From assembly GCA_032207245.1 (NCBI GenBank), contig CM063498.1, forward strand, positions 91,206,848 through 91,270,847: 64,000 nucleotides of DNA, in the 5' to 3' direction. Of this stretch, positions 1-13,100 are shown one piece after another. How positions within the stretch are numbered: position 1 is the stretch's first letter; every line of letters starts with the position of its first letter. Below the pieces are notes generated by a model. It was not told where the DNA came from. It did no database searches and saw nothing but the letters and a program-made list of their open reading frames with translations. The position numbers and the translations under genes are program-made. This DNA comes from Pardosa pseudoannulata. Lineage: Eukaryota > Arthropoda > Arachnida > Araneae > Lycosidae.

Positions 1-770
1 ATCTCTTTACCTAACAAAATATAAAAATATGTGAGCATCTTTTTCCATAATTTAAGCTACATATTTTTATTGAATCTAAAAGTGTTTTAATATAAAATAT
101 AGCCTCCTATTTTATACTTTATTCTGAGATTATGATTAACCAGTATTTCTAACTTATAAAAGATTGAAACAAATTCATCTTACAGCATATTACACTTTAC
201 TAATGGTGAATGAGGAATAAAAGTGTGATAAATTTCAGCACAATCGTCCATGGAACATTGACTGGAAGCTTTTACAATGGCTTCACTTGATGACTTGTGA
301 ACAAAATGGAAATTAAAAAGTAAAATTAATAACATCTGACTAAACCTGGCCCGCATATTTACACTATATCCTTCAGGAAATAAGAATAGACTAGAGCATT
401 CTATTTACACAAAACATAAAAATAAAAAAGGTGCATCATTATATTTTTGGTAATTATTTCATGAAATCCCTAGTAAGAGTATTGGTAATCAAATAAAATA
501 ACTTTTAAGTCAGCCAACATGCGTTCGAATGCATCTTCACTATGTAAACAAACAGACAGCTAGTAATTTGGAGGTAGGGATAGACGTCTTACTAGAATCT
601 TGAAGAGTTATAAAGATAAAAGGTCATATAAATATAGATTTCATTATTACGAGAAATTGCCTATTTCTTCAAAAAATAGTTTCAATAAAATCGCCAAGAA
701 ATCTCTAGTCAATTTTTTTTTTAAAACTCAGTTAACTTCATGAGATATTTCACTGTGACCGCATATATCG

Positions 771-780
771 TTTTGGCGGA
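771..780 (+). promoter_or_regulatory. E2F-like site upstream of ORC1
   Basis: TTTTGGCGGA lies about 70 bp upstream of the proposed ORC1 start, in a short stretch with more CpG than its AT-rich surroundings. It is close to the E2F/DP consensus TTTSSCGC. ORC1 is a known E2F target in flies and mammals, so the placement fits. The transcription start itself is not visible, so promoter function is inferred. Confidence 0.4.
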
Positions 781-848
781 CGAGACAAAACCTGTCTGCA
801 TGTTTTGAAGGAGCGGAAAGTATTATTTTATGGTTCTGGAGTGAGTAA

Positions 849-943
849 ATGAGTAAAATGAAATTTATGAAAAAGGATTTAAAATTTCAGTGGATAGGTG
901 AAGGCATACCTTTCCAACGACGTGGGAATAAGATTCGTTACTT
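849..943 (+). CDS. ORC1: ORC1 coding exon 1
   Basis: Encodes residues 1-32, including [12 protein letters not shown], which matches the Trp-x-Gly motif found just ahead of the BAH domain in animal ORC1. The GTATGT donor leaves phase 2, which joins exactly to exon 2. The start at 849 is preceded by an in-frame stop at 846. The alternative is that AAAATTTCAG ending at 890 is an acceptor and the true start lies in an exon further upstream. Confidence 0.75.
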
Positions 944-3900
944 GTATGTTTTATTTTTCGTGCTATTTAGAAAAAAACGTATATATTTATTTTTATATTT
1001 GTATGTATATTTTTAAGTTATATGTGTTATACTTGTTTCTTAGCAGTTTCCTATCTGAATCTCACATGTTTCAATTTTATTTGTGTTTTATCATTTACAA
1101 ATTAGCAATTTTCTCCGTAAAATATGTATGTATATATGTAATTTTGAGTTTATAACTGTCCAATATATATATATATTTACAATGCAGAATTAATGTCTGA
1201 TATTGCAAAAATAGATCGCCAAAATTGACTTTTCTTTTCACATCAGGATTACAATATTTCCTGATGCATAACCACCTGAAAAAGGGGACAAAAAAGAGGT
1301 GTTAGATAATGTTGAATAGATTTCTACTATAATGGTCATGAGTTTATTACTATTTGCATTCTAGAAATACGGATACATTGATTTCTTTAATTCCTTTTTA
1401 AGTTCTGATTAATTTCTATTTTACCAAATTCTTCCATTTGTAATGTTAAAAAAAAATATATTTTAGAGTAACCTGAAATATTTTTCTCAGGAAACTGGTC
1501 TATATTTTGTAGAACAGGTGTACTTAATAGACTTAAATTAGTACAGTTTACAGGGATGTTTTTAGACTCTTTGAGAGAAATTGGGTGAATTAAAATTGAA
1601 ATGATATATTTTAAATATCATTCTGAGATAATACTTAATAGGGGAGGGGGAGAATCCACTTTGATGGGTTTGTTTATATTTGTAGGAATTTTAAAAAGGT
1701 GAAAATTTTGGTTTGGGTTTTTGATTTCTTGTAGTAAGTTAAAATTGGGATAAGTTCTTTTATTAACATATGAAATTATGAAAGGCACTAAAACTGGGAA
1801 TATTGAACAGCAGTATTTCCCCCCCCCTCCTATCACATACTTTGAGGAAGTTTATTCAGAGATGATTGTGGGGAATTGATGAAGTCGACAAATGTCAGTT
1901 TGTGAAAAGAAAGTATAACGGACATAGTGGATTTTTAGAGGCATTAATAAAATAGGAAGAATGCAAAATTCCCGTTAAACATCATATGCACACTTGATTT
2001 CATATATTTTTTTAAGCACTCTTCAACAAAGGACTCATTATTTTTCTATAAATTCTTAAATATTGTATATTATAGTTATCTAGACCAAAGGTTTAAACTT
2101 TCTCAAATATACTCCTTTAATATTTATAATCTTAACTTGCAACAAATAATTTAACAAATTTTGAAGTTGTGTTATTTTAGATTAGTAGGCATGCTCTTTA
2201 CATAAGTGTAAAAGTATTGATGACACTTCATGAATTATTAAAAACAAACTTGTAATTATTAATTTAAAACTAAGTTTTGTATAGTAGCATTTTAACATGC
2301 ATATACACATATATATATACATTTGTAACTGGTAAAAATATTCTTTACTAACTACATGTGAGAAATAGCCCAGATTTTTAATCTCCAGGGCTTGCTAGGT
2401 AATGTAACTCAGATGCAGTCATTGTGGTGAAAAGGGTTCTCACTCCAAACTCATGATCAAGTAAAATATTTATTAAAAATCTTCTATTTTCATAGTAATG
2501 ATAAAGAACAGATGAACCTTACACAGACAAAAGACAGATATGCAACTGTTTGGTCTGTGAAAAGCCTGTCCAATCGAGAGATAAATCACATGGACGACAT
2601 TTTATGAGAAAGTGCTTTTGATCAGTATTTCTTTTAAGGCTCATTAAAAATTATTACTGGTGAAATTGCAAATTGCAGCATCAAAACTGAAAAGATGATA
2701 ATTTTTTTTCCTCAGAGAATGAGTGCTGGGTGAGAGAAGGGAAAAGAGCTGTAGGTAGCAAATTATAGTTGAATTTACAGGTTTGGGAGGAAGTATAATG
2801 TGGAAGGAATGCCATATTAGCATTGATACATGTCATTGACTTATTTTCAGTTTTGATACTTTATATATATATATATATAATCAGTGGCGTGCGGTCCATA
2901 TGTGTAAGGTGTGCACTGCACACCCTGAGAAAATTATGAGGGACAATAATTTTCTGCACCTATGTCTACCTATCTTTTTTGGTATATAATAAATATTATT
3001 TATAATATATTCAAATATTATGTCGATTTGCTTGCTTGAACATAGGAAGTTCTTATGTCTATGCACCGTGCACTAAATTGGAAATCACGCTTTATATATA
3101 TGGGCTAAATTTTATTTTGATTTCTTTGTTTTCTTTTAGTTTTGGGTACCTCTCCTGTTTTAGTTATAATCTCAAATTACTGTTTTTTCTTCAAAATAGT
3201 TTTTTGCAATTCCAAAAAAGATTTATCATATTAATAGTGTTAGTTTAAAAAAAATAGAATTTCATATCTGTACAAGAAATTGCACTAGTAAATCTTATAA
3301 AGTTTACTTTTTTTCTCTATGTTATCTTTTTTTTACTTTCTTTGTCTTTACTGTTCCATTGATGGCCAAAGAGTTTCCTATGAGGATAAATATATCTGTT
3401 CTCATTTAAGTATATAAAATTTAAAAAGAATATTTTAATTATTTTATGGTTAAATTAGCTTTAAAAAATAAAATCTAGAACATAAGAATTGAAAATAAAT
3501 TCTGAAAGTTAATTTAAGATACTTAAGATGATCTCATACTTTTAAATTTTTAAATTCATTGTTAGCTGTTTGAGTCCCATGCAGCATGATTGTGCTGTTC
3601 AGTTTTTATGTTGAGAAAACCCAGCATATTCCGAGTGTTATGGACCACTGATGGTGCAACATCGACGGTCGGACATCATGTATACTCAGATTTACTATTG
3701 CAAGTACATCACACAGCTCCTCTTTTTATGTAAATAATTTTTTTACAATAGGCACAATACTATAATAAAAGTGCAATGTTGGAGTATATATATTTAGAAC
3801 ATAAAATAAAAAGTGCTATCTCACTGCTTGGTATTTATTGATATAAAATAAAAGAGGTGCTGTTTGGGTCTTTTTGTATCCATGTTGATAAAGTGTGGTT

Positions 3901-6900
3901 GCACTGTTCAGGATTCTTCAGCAGTGTTTTTTCAAAACCCTCTGGGACTCAAACAGTGAATTTCATTAATACACACACAGCTTATCTAGTGTTGAGTATT
4001 ATCCCATCAAAAATAATAAATTCTAAAAATTCAGATATAATATGCTTGGAGAAACAAATTTAAATTTGTATGGAAAATAATCCCAGATATTCTGATTGCT
4101 GCAATTCAATAAATACTTCAATTACTTAAACTGCAGTTGAAATAGTTTGAAACAATTGTTTACAAAGGCATGGAAAGCTGTCGGTGTCTTTGTACCTCAG
4201 GGATAAGGTTGTACACACCAATAAGTGTTGGTCAAAGAGTTGTGCAAGCAATCAACTAGACCTACCAACTCCACATGGTACAAGGGGGAAAGAAGAGCCA
4301 GAAAAGTATGACTTGCCTTATTTGAGTGCTTTTGAATGAAAAAAAATTGTACGTCCATACCGATTTAGATACAACATCATGTTGTATGGAAATTACATGT
4401 ATATCACTTAAAAGGTTAACAATTATTTGCTTTTGAGTACTATGTATTTTCATTTATTCTGTATAAAATTGTCTTAATTTCAGAGCCTTTGGTGTAGGAG
4501 ACTTAAAAATTAATCTTGGAGATTTTGTTTTGGTGCGAAATGATGATGCTTTAGATCCAGAAGATGTCATGACAAGCTATGTTGCTCAAGTGAAAGATCT
4601 TTTTGATTCTGGTAATTAAAGTTTTTTTTTTCTCTATCTTTCTTATTGTATATATATATTAATTTTTTAAAAATAAATTTCTGTGTAATTCTTGTCATTA
4701 ACAATGTATTGTTTGGCAAGGTGAGAAAAAAGTCAAAATTTTGCTACCAAGGTTTTATATTAAAGCCATTCTTTTAAAAACCTCATGTCAGTTCTTTCCA
4801 ACTTAGTGGGGAAAAAAACACCAAGACTGCTTCTGTAGTGATAAAGCAACATTTTTATTTTTACATGTAATATTATGTTTACTTTTTTGGAGGTTTTCAT
4901 GTAATTCCACTGTTTACCATATAATGCCATGTATTCATTCAAATAATCTACATATTTGTGCAAAATTACTGTGATGCTAATTGTACCTAACTCTGTAACT
5001 TTCTTTAATTTAATGTGAATTTTACATTTAACAGGTGGTACAGATTGTGAAAAACTCTATTTTATTTAAGCTCTTTTTTTGGTGTGTGTGTGTGTTTTAG
5101 GACTCATTACTCAAAAGTTTTGACAGTGTTAAATATCTGTTACATTGGCTAATGTGTAGAACTCTTTCTGAGCAGTTAGTTTTCAAACAAATCAAACAGT
5201 GATAAAAAAATAATAAGTATAAATAATAAGTATAACACAAGTGTTTCTTCAATAAAGTATTTACTATTATATTATAGTAAATTATCAGTTTCATTCATAT
5301 TAATTTCTGTATCTTTTCCATTGTCAAGTTTTCCATGTATCCATCATTTTTCTTTATTCATAGTTATTTTCCATGCCTGTGAGAAATGATATATTGAGGT
5401 TTCACTGTATATATGTAATTTTTAATATTTTATTCTAAACATTATCATAAAAATCTTTTCTAGGGAATAAACGTGACCCATATCAAGCTCAAGTTCAGTG
5501 GTTTTCTAAGATTCCTGAACTCCCTGCTTATGCTATTAAATCTTTGAAAGATTTAGGATATGATTGTGAAGTTGTTTTAGATCAACGATCATCTTGGCAT
5601 GATATAATAGATGCTGAAACAATTTTTCAAAAGTGTGAGGTAATATTTCTACAGAATAGGTATTGTTTTTGACTAATTGGTGATTATAACAAGTACATCT
5701 ATGTAATGATATTTTTTTCTTTAGGTTGTTTTTGAAAATCTGGATTGTGACTTTGAATCAGTTACTACAAAGTATTATGATCATCCTCTCCCAGTTTTTA
5801 TTTGCCGTTATGTATTCACTGGACTAACTTTAACATCAGTGATGGATGACAAATATAAACAAGTAGCAGATAAAACTATAAGTTCATCAGATATTCCTAA
5901 TGGAGGAATTGTTTTGAATGGCTTTGCTCATCATACAAGTGAAAAAGAACCTAGCACATTAGTTTCTGATAAAGGTAAGTTGTTAGAATGCAAGAAAATA
6001 TGTGTTAAACATGTAAAAGATTAAATAAGCTTTTTTAATTCTAGGTTATAATGTAGAGTAGGGATTACCAAACTTTTTTGTGCAGAGACCAAGTTCCCTA
6101 ATTATTTTAAAAAAGAATCAGTTGGTGGGCAACATATTATGAACAAAGAGAAAAACTATGGCCAGTTATATATTTATTTCTATAAAATAACGAAAACCTC
6201 ATATACATATTTTGTATTGTTTTCTGGCATTATGGTATTCAGTAAAACTAGTAAATAATTGCTACATTTTTATAATACTTTAATTGGGTAATTCTATTAA
6301 TGATAAAGTATGTCTAGTTTCTAAGAGTATGACAAATTTTAAAATACAAACTTTTCAATGCAAAACATCTTTTTTGTTACTTTTTAAATAAAATTTTCCT
6401 TATGAATTATGACATGCTGGAGAAAGATGTATGAAACTTCTTATAATATGGCAGTATAACCTTCAAATTGGGCCTAAATGATGCTTATATTGAACTTATT
6501 TGGGGTTGTCTAAAACATAGGACTTATTCTTGAGTTATTCTTGGTCTTAATTTTGGTTTTTTCATAAATATAAGTATTTCCAAATAATGAAGCTATTTCA
6601 TACATGAGTTTCAATAATTTGGATTATTTGTCTTCTTCAAATCCTTTTGTGAAACTTTTTCATTTAAAATTATCTCCTGCAATTTTTTTTTAAATTTATT
6701 TATTTGACCAAGCAATTGTTTGTGGGCTGCTTAAAAATTATATAGTTAAATTATTCAGAAATAAAATAATACTCTTTAAAGTATGTTCTCAAAAAATAAA
6801 ATTATTGATAAATTTATTCTCTTTCACTTAATTTTTCAATATCTAAAATGATTGGAAGAAAAATCAGGTTGCAACAGGTATAGTTCACAATTGATATGTT

Positions 6901-7122
6901 ATTATATATTAATCATAAAATGTTGCCCTTTTGCTATTTAATGTCCTTACACCAAAATTCAACTAGTCTATATGGATTAAAATCATCCGAATTACCTTTT
7001 GCATTAATTAGAAGTCTATTTTTCAATATATTTTCTGCCCGCTGTTGTTGATCTGCCATTATCAATATTTTTTACATTGATATATGATTGGCTTGTTATT
7101 GGTCAGTCTCTCTCTCTCTTAA

Positions 7123-7188
<66 letters not shown>

Positions 7189-10100
7189 GAGATAAATGGG
7201 GTATGTAGTGCTGTTCTCTTCTCCTATAATGCATTATCTTGTTGATTTGTAGGAAGTGGAAAGCACAAAATGATAATTGCACAAACAAAATGTTTTTCAA
7301 AATTTATTTTTACATGTGACTATGAATCTTGATCTTAACAGGTATATGTATATAATTTTATTCCTAGTAATATCATCCTCATAGCAACGTTTCCTTTTAC
7401 ATGAAGCATTCTGTTTAAAGTAGTAAAATTTTATTCTGTATTGTCTTATAAGCTGTACAATAAAGTTGAGTTGGAATTACTCATTAAGAAATCTTATTTC
7501 AGACAATAAGCCCACTTATATGAATGGATTTATCCATCAAGCTGAAGTAGAGCAGAAAAGTAAAACTGCTAAAAGTAAGTTTGCTTTTGGAATGGGTATT
7601 CCTTACCTAAAGACAAAAAATTTTAATGTTTAAACCCATTAAATTTTTTTGTCTTTTAATCTAAAGAATTGCACTCAGAAAAGTTGTTTGTTTCAAGATT
7701 GAGAGTAAATACTTTGTTAAAAAAAAGGTTTTGTTCAAAATAAGATAATTTATTACTTTTAAATGTTATCATTTATAATTCACAGCAAAATAGCTGTGGA
7801 TACAATGATTCATACTAGGTCCACATAGAAACAGAATTTTTATAAATTTCAAATTTTTGTAGAACTTTCTTATAAACAATGATTTAAACTTCTATTTCTA
7901 CTTATCTCACTCTTATTTAATTATTTCTAAGAGTTTCATCTAAAAACTGTTTAACTGAATAATTTTTCACATTGTTATAATTTTTTTTTCTAGATAAATC
8001 TAAAAAGAACAGTAGTTTGTATTGTACCATCCCTGTTGGAAATTCTAAGTATCCAAAAGTTGTTATTAAAAAAATTGATGACAGAATTCTTAATAACAAG
8101 AATGGAAGTGTAAGAATATATGTTGCTGATACTAGTGTAGATAAAGTTACAGATGCTTTCATTGAAAAACTTAGGCTTGGTAAAAAGGACATGTGTAATA
8201 GCAATCTAGAGAAGCGACCTATTATTCATACTCTTTCTTCTAAAAATGAAGTTTCAGAACAACATATGCTAGCCATAAATAACAAAATAGAAGACTGTGA
8301 TTCTGTTGTTGAACCCAAAGTTATGAAGACTCCTAAAAGTAAGAAAAACACCAGTAGTTATTGTGGAACTCCTATTAAGAATTTATCTAATATGACTTTA
8401 AGAAATTCACCAGCAAAAGTAGTGTCAAAATATACTACTGAATGTACTACACCTCAAAAGAAAGTGAAGCTAGATGATGTATGTGTAACTCGATCTGGCA
8501 GGAAAGTAAAATCAGTAAATTATTCAGAACAAGACAGGTAAGTACTTTTACAATGAAATCTTTTTTTAATTAAATAGAAAAAAAGGAACTAAAAAAAATG
8601 TATAAAAATTTGTTTTAGCACTATACATAAATATTGCACAACCATCTAAATTAATGGCAATTTGTTGATTTCTGCATATTATATAATTTGTAATTGTGTC
8701 TAAACAATGGTAATTCGGTAACTTTTTGAAATGATCATCAAAATCTTATTAAACGTTTGTAATACCCTAGTTTGATTTTTATGCTGTTAAATAAGTTATA
8801 GAATGAAAAAATAATATCATTAATATATCAGAATAATGTAAAGTCCATTTTTATTTAAGAAACAAATTCCCTTTAAAACATTTCTGACACATTAAAAAAT
8901 GTCAATATCCATATCTATTACATTTTGATAGTGCCATATAAGCAGTAATATTTTTACCAAATGTTATGGCAGATTTGACTCTTATGCAGTATAAGAAAAT
9001 TAAATGAAATAGACGCTCTTTCATTCTTTTTTTTTTTTTTTTTAAACTGGCTATATTTGTACAGTGTTTTTAATAGAATTTGTAAATAAGTTTTTTATTT
9101 CTGAAAAAGTTTCAAAGGATAGTATTTAGTAGCATTTCTTAGCAATTTTTGTAATTTTTTTTGTGAAATCTTATTTTTATTCACAAATCATTTTATAAGC
9201 TAAATGTATGTTTTATGTACTCTTTTTGGTAATTATATCATTAGAAATAACTTTTTGATTTTTATTTTAGTAATATGGGATCTGGGAGAAAAGTAACATT
9301 TTCAAAAACTACTGAGCTAAAAAAGAAAATGCTAAATTTTGTACGTAGCAGTTCAGATGATGACAGTGATGCTAGCAATTTTTCTGCTTCTGAAGGAAGT
9401 AGTTCTGACGATTCTTCTTTATCTGATGCCTCTTTGTTGGAGATTACACAGTCATCAAGTTTACATAAACAAAAGCATTTATCGAAAAGGAAGAAAACCG
9501 TAAGAAAAAATTCATTTTCACGAAAGTCATTATCTGTAAGTTAAAAAAAAAAGAACTTCATTAAATATTAGACATTACATTTTCTTGTAAAATGCTTGGA
9601 TCATACTTGAATGTATTGTTATTTTTTAATTAAAGTGTTTATAGGTGAGATGTTTGATTTTCACAATTTATAGCATTCAATAAAAGCATTTTATTATATA
9701 TATTTTAAAGGATGAAAACACTACAGTGAAACCTCTATGAGCGGTCATTCAACCATACCGAGAATATTTGTCGCCGCTCTGAAGGGTTTTATTTACTATT
9801 ATAAGATAATTGCTGTAATGCATAATATAAACAATCTGACATATATTCCTTATTTAAAATGAAATTTAAAAGTTATCTGAAGAGAAAATAGTACTTTATT
9901 TCAAATAGTCTTTGAGATCTCCAAATTATCTGGGGTTTCTTTTTCTCTCCAGTTGTGTTTGCACAAAAAGTAACAGTCAGTCCCTCCTTTGGAATTTTTA
10001 CACCTCTAGCATCTTCTGATTTTTGCATCAAGCTCTTACCAGGCAAAGAGCAAAAAAAGAGTTTTGTTCCGTTCATGTTAAATTTGTCCTTGTCATCATA

Positions 10101-13100
10101 TCCAGCCCTAAGCAGTGAAAGACGCCAATCTTCACATGTACTAAGGTCGACATCAGCTGCTTCACCACACAAGGATCGAAATGTGATATTCTGTGTACGA
10201 AATCTATCTAACCACTCATTACGGGTGGAGAAATTTTCAAATCCTTGGGCATCTGCAAGTTGTTTTGCCAATGTTGAATCGTAGGTCCACAGACAGGAAT
10301 TTGCTTTGCCCGAACCGTTTCAAACCATTTCAAAACAGCCTCATTTATATTGCCATGCTTTTCATGCCTCATTCGTTTAACACCATGAAATTTGAAGTCT
10401 TCGTAGTCCTCCAAAATCAAATTCTCTTCTGTAATAACTTTGTTGATCTGCGTTCTTCCGTAGTTAAATAATTCATCTAACTTTCTGGCCTTTGTGCCCT
10501 TCTCATATTCACGCAGAACTTCAATGTGCTGCTCCAGATTTAGGAAAACATGTTTCGACACCGTTGCAACTCAGTTCACTGACCAACTGATGAAATAAAA
10601 CTGGCGTGAATCACATTTTTGCTGACAGTGGTGCAATTCTTCCTTAACTGTACCGATTCAAATTCCAAACAAAGGCCTTAGGATACCTGTAATGCCTGAT
10701 TTTCCAGTTCCTCCCTCAGTTTATGGGTGGTGCAATAGGGATTCCCTATCTGAAGGGTGTAGAGAGAATACCAAAGATATAACAGATTTAACCTTTCTAG
10801 GAAATGGGGAAGACCACGGGAATGAACTTTGCAAGTTATTAATAGATCTTATATTTGACCATAAACATGACCTTGATTTTTTCTGATCAACATTAAAGCA
10901 TGGAGTAAGTAGAATTTTCCGTAAAATGAAATGGATGAACCCACTAGATGGCCATTTAGAGAGGGTCGGGTGGCCGCTGATGCAGGTTAATTTACCATTA
11001 GGTCTATGAGTTGAAAAATCTGTGCCATAAAAAATTAGCCATTTAGAAGGGTGGCTGCTCAGAGAGGTTTCACTGTATTTAATTATTTAATAATTAGCTT
11101 CCATTCCTCTTACTTTGCATTTTAAATTTGCAATTTGCTTAGTTTGCTTCTTGTTAGTGTTTTTATAAAATTAAAATTTGTTTACTGTAAAACAAAACTT
11201 ATATAAATTTTATTAGTACTCTGTTACTTTTTATGGTAAAGTAGGTTTATTAGATTAATTATTTCCAATTTTTACAAAATTTAAGAGGATTAATATGAGA
11301 TGATTATTTAAAGATTTCGTGCAAGAGAAGACTGGGAATTTCAAAAATAAAGAAACTTCATATGAAGACTTAATTTTGGAATATAATTAAAATTTTAGCT
11401 TTCAATATACTTCCATCAATTATAATTTTCTTTATCAAAAAAGAAAAAGATACTCTTTAAGAAGTTTTATTTTCAAAAACTGCTGATGAATATTTGTGTG
11501 TGTGTAATCAGAAATTTTGGCATTTCATCTATATATTATTAAATCCAGAAGGCAGGGATAACAGTATTCAAAGACAGGTGAAACACATATTTTTTTTTTT
11601 TCAATGGCATTACCATTAAGATGTTGGCAAGCTAAAGGCTCATAGTTCAAAATGAAACATAAGGAGGAGTGAGATTTCTCCTGACTGGTCGTAATATAGA
11701 TTACCAAAGGGACAATGTGATACAATTTACCTCTATAGTATCTGATGAAATGAGGTTCACAGGCTAATCATGACTACATTTTATCTTTAGATTATAAATG
11801 AATTTAATTTCCCAATCTGAAAAAAGTTTCAAATTTAATATTTGAACTTGTACTATTTTCTGGCATTATGTGTATATCTTGTACATTAGTTACAGCCATA
11901 TTAGTACATATTCGTAAAAATCATTTGAAATCTTTTAAGAGAAGTAAAGCTTTTGTGCCAGAATATAGTAATAAATACAAAGCCAATGTTAATAAGGTAC
12001 AAATAAAGTAAAAATAAATGCAGACAACTCTTTTGCAGACTGAGTTGCCTTATCAGTGCAATTGATTTTTCTTGTGTCTTATTTGTGTTAGCTGTGCATT
12101 TATTTTTACATTAAAAAATGGTTTTACGTTTAGAAAATTTGGCATCATATATGAACGTTTTTTTTTTTTTTTTTTTTTCTCATAAAAGTCTCAAAGTTAT
12201 AGTTCTAGCATTGTCTACTTGTATTTTCTTGTGTGTGTGTGTGTCTTAAATATCCCTGATAAATATTTCTTTTCTTTGAAAATCTGAAATAACATTTTAA
12301 TATTCTTTATGAAATAGGAGCTTTAATTTTCTTAAAATGTTATACATTCTCTTAAATGCTATAACTTATTTAAAGTTGAAATGCTTGTTCACCAATTAAA
12401 CTCTTTATTTTATTTATTTTTTATAAAAATTAAAGTAATCCATTTTATATCAAGTTAAGAATTTTTTAACTTTTTGTTGTATTTATACAAGATTAAATGA
12501 CTGGTGCAAAAGAGATTTTATAAAACATTAAACTTGAAAGTTCATAGTTATGAAACTGACATTATTCTCTCAGTTATGTTTTTGTTTTCTCAGTTTTCTT
12601 ATTTACCTCTTTTCAGAAAAAGAATGTGAGTTTGTGCATACCTGAGAGAAAAACACCTTTAAAGACTCCACAAAATTCTCTGGAAGAATCAAGGCAAAGG
12701 TAAATATTATGTAATTTTTCATTCTGATAAATATTTTGCATTCTCTCATTAAATAAATGTTCATCATTTTTGTTATAAGTGTAAACAAAATAATAAAGAC
12801 ATTATCTCGTGATTGGGGGTATTACTTCAGTGTTAGTTGGACTGAATTGTCTCTTCGAAGATTTTTCTTCTAGAGAAGACTTTATAAATTTCAAACATAC
12901 AGAAAGTTCCTATAAGAATTTGCTTTAATTAAGAATTTAACTAAAGTTATAAATATCAATAAGTTTCTATGAAATATAATTTTCTTTATCTTAGCAATCT
13001 TAAAATAAGTCAAACCCCTTAAAATTTTTTTTTACTACCCCTCAAGTACAAAGGTTGCATTAGTCCTAATAATTTTGAAATTTCTTCAATTTTCATCTGT

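Noticed and set aside
898..1155. Open frame of 85 codons overlapping ORC1 exon 1
   Set aside because: Its first codons follow the ORC1 exon frame, but after the GTATGT donor at 944 it is low-complexity intron translation. The exon boundary explains it.
2881..3075. hAT-like element starting CAGTGGCGTGCGG
   Set aside because: No convincing inverted right end or 8-bp duplication was found.
10692..10886. Open frame of 64 codons on the + strand
   Set aside because: It lies inside the deleted Tigger element and has no similarity to a protein I recognise.
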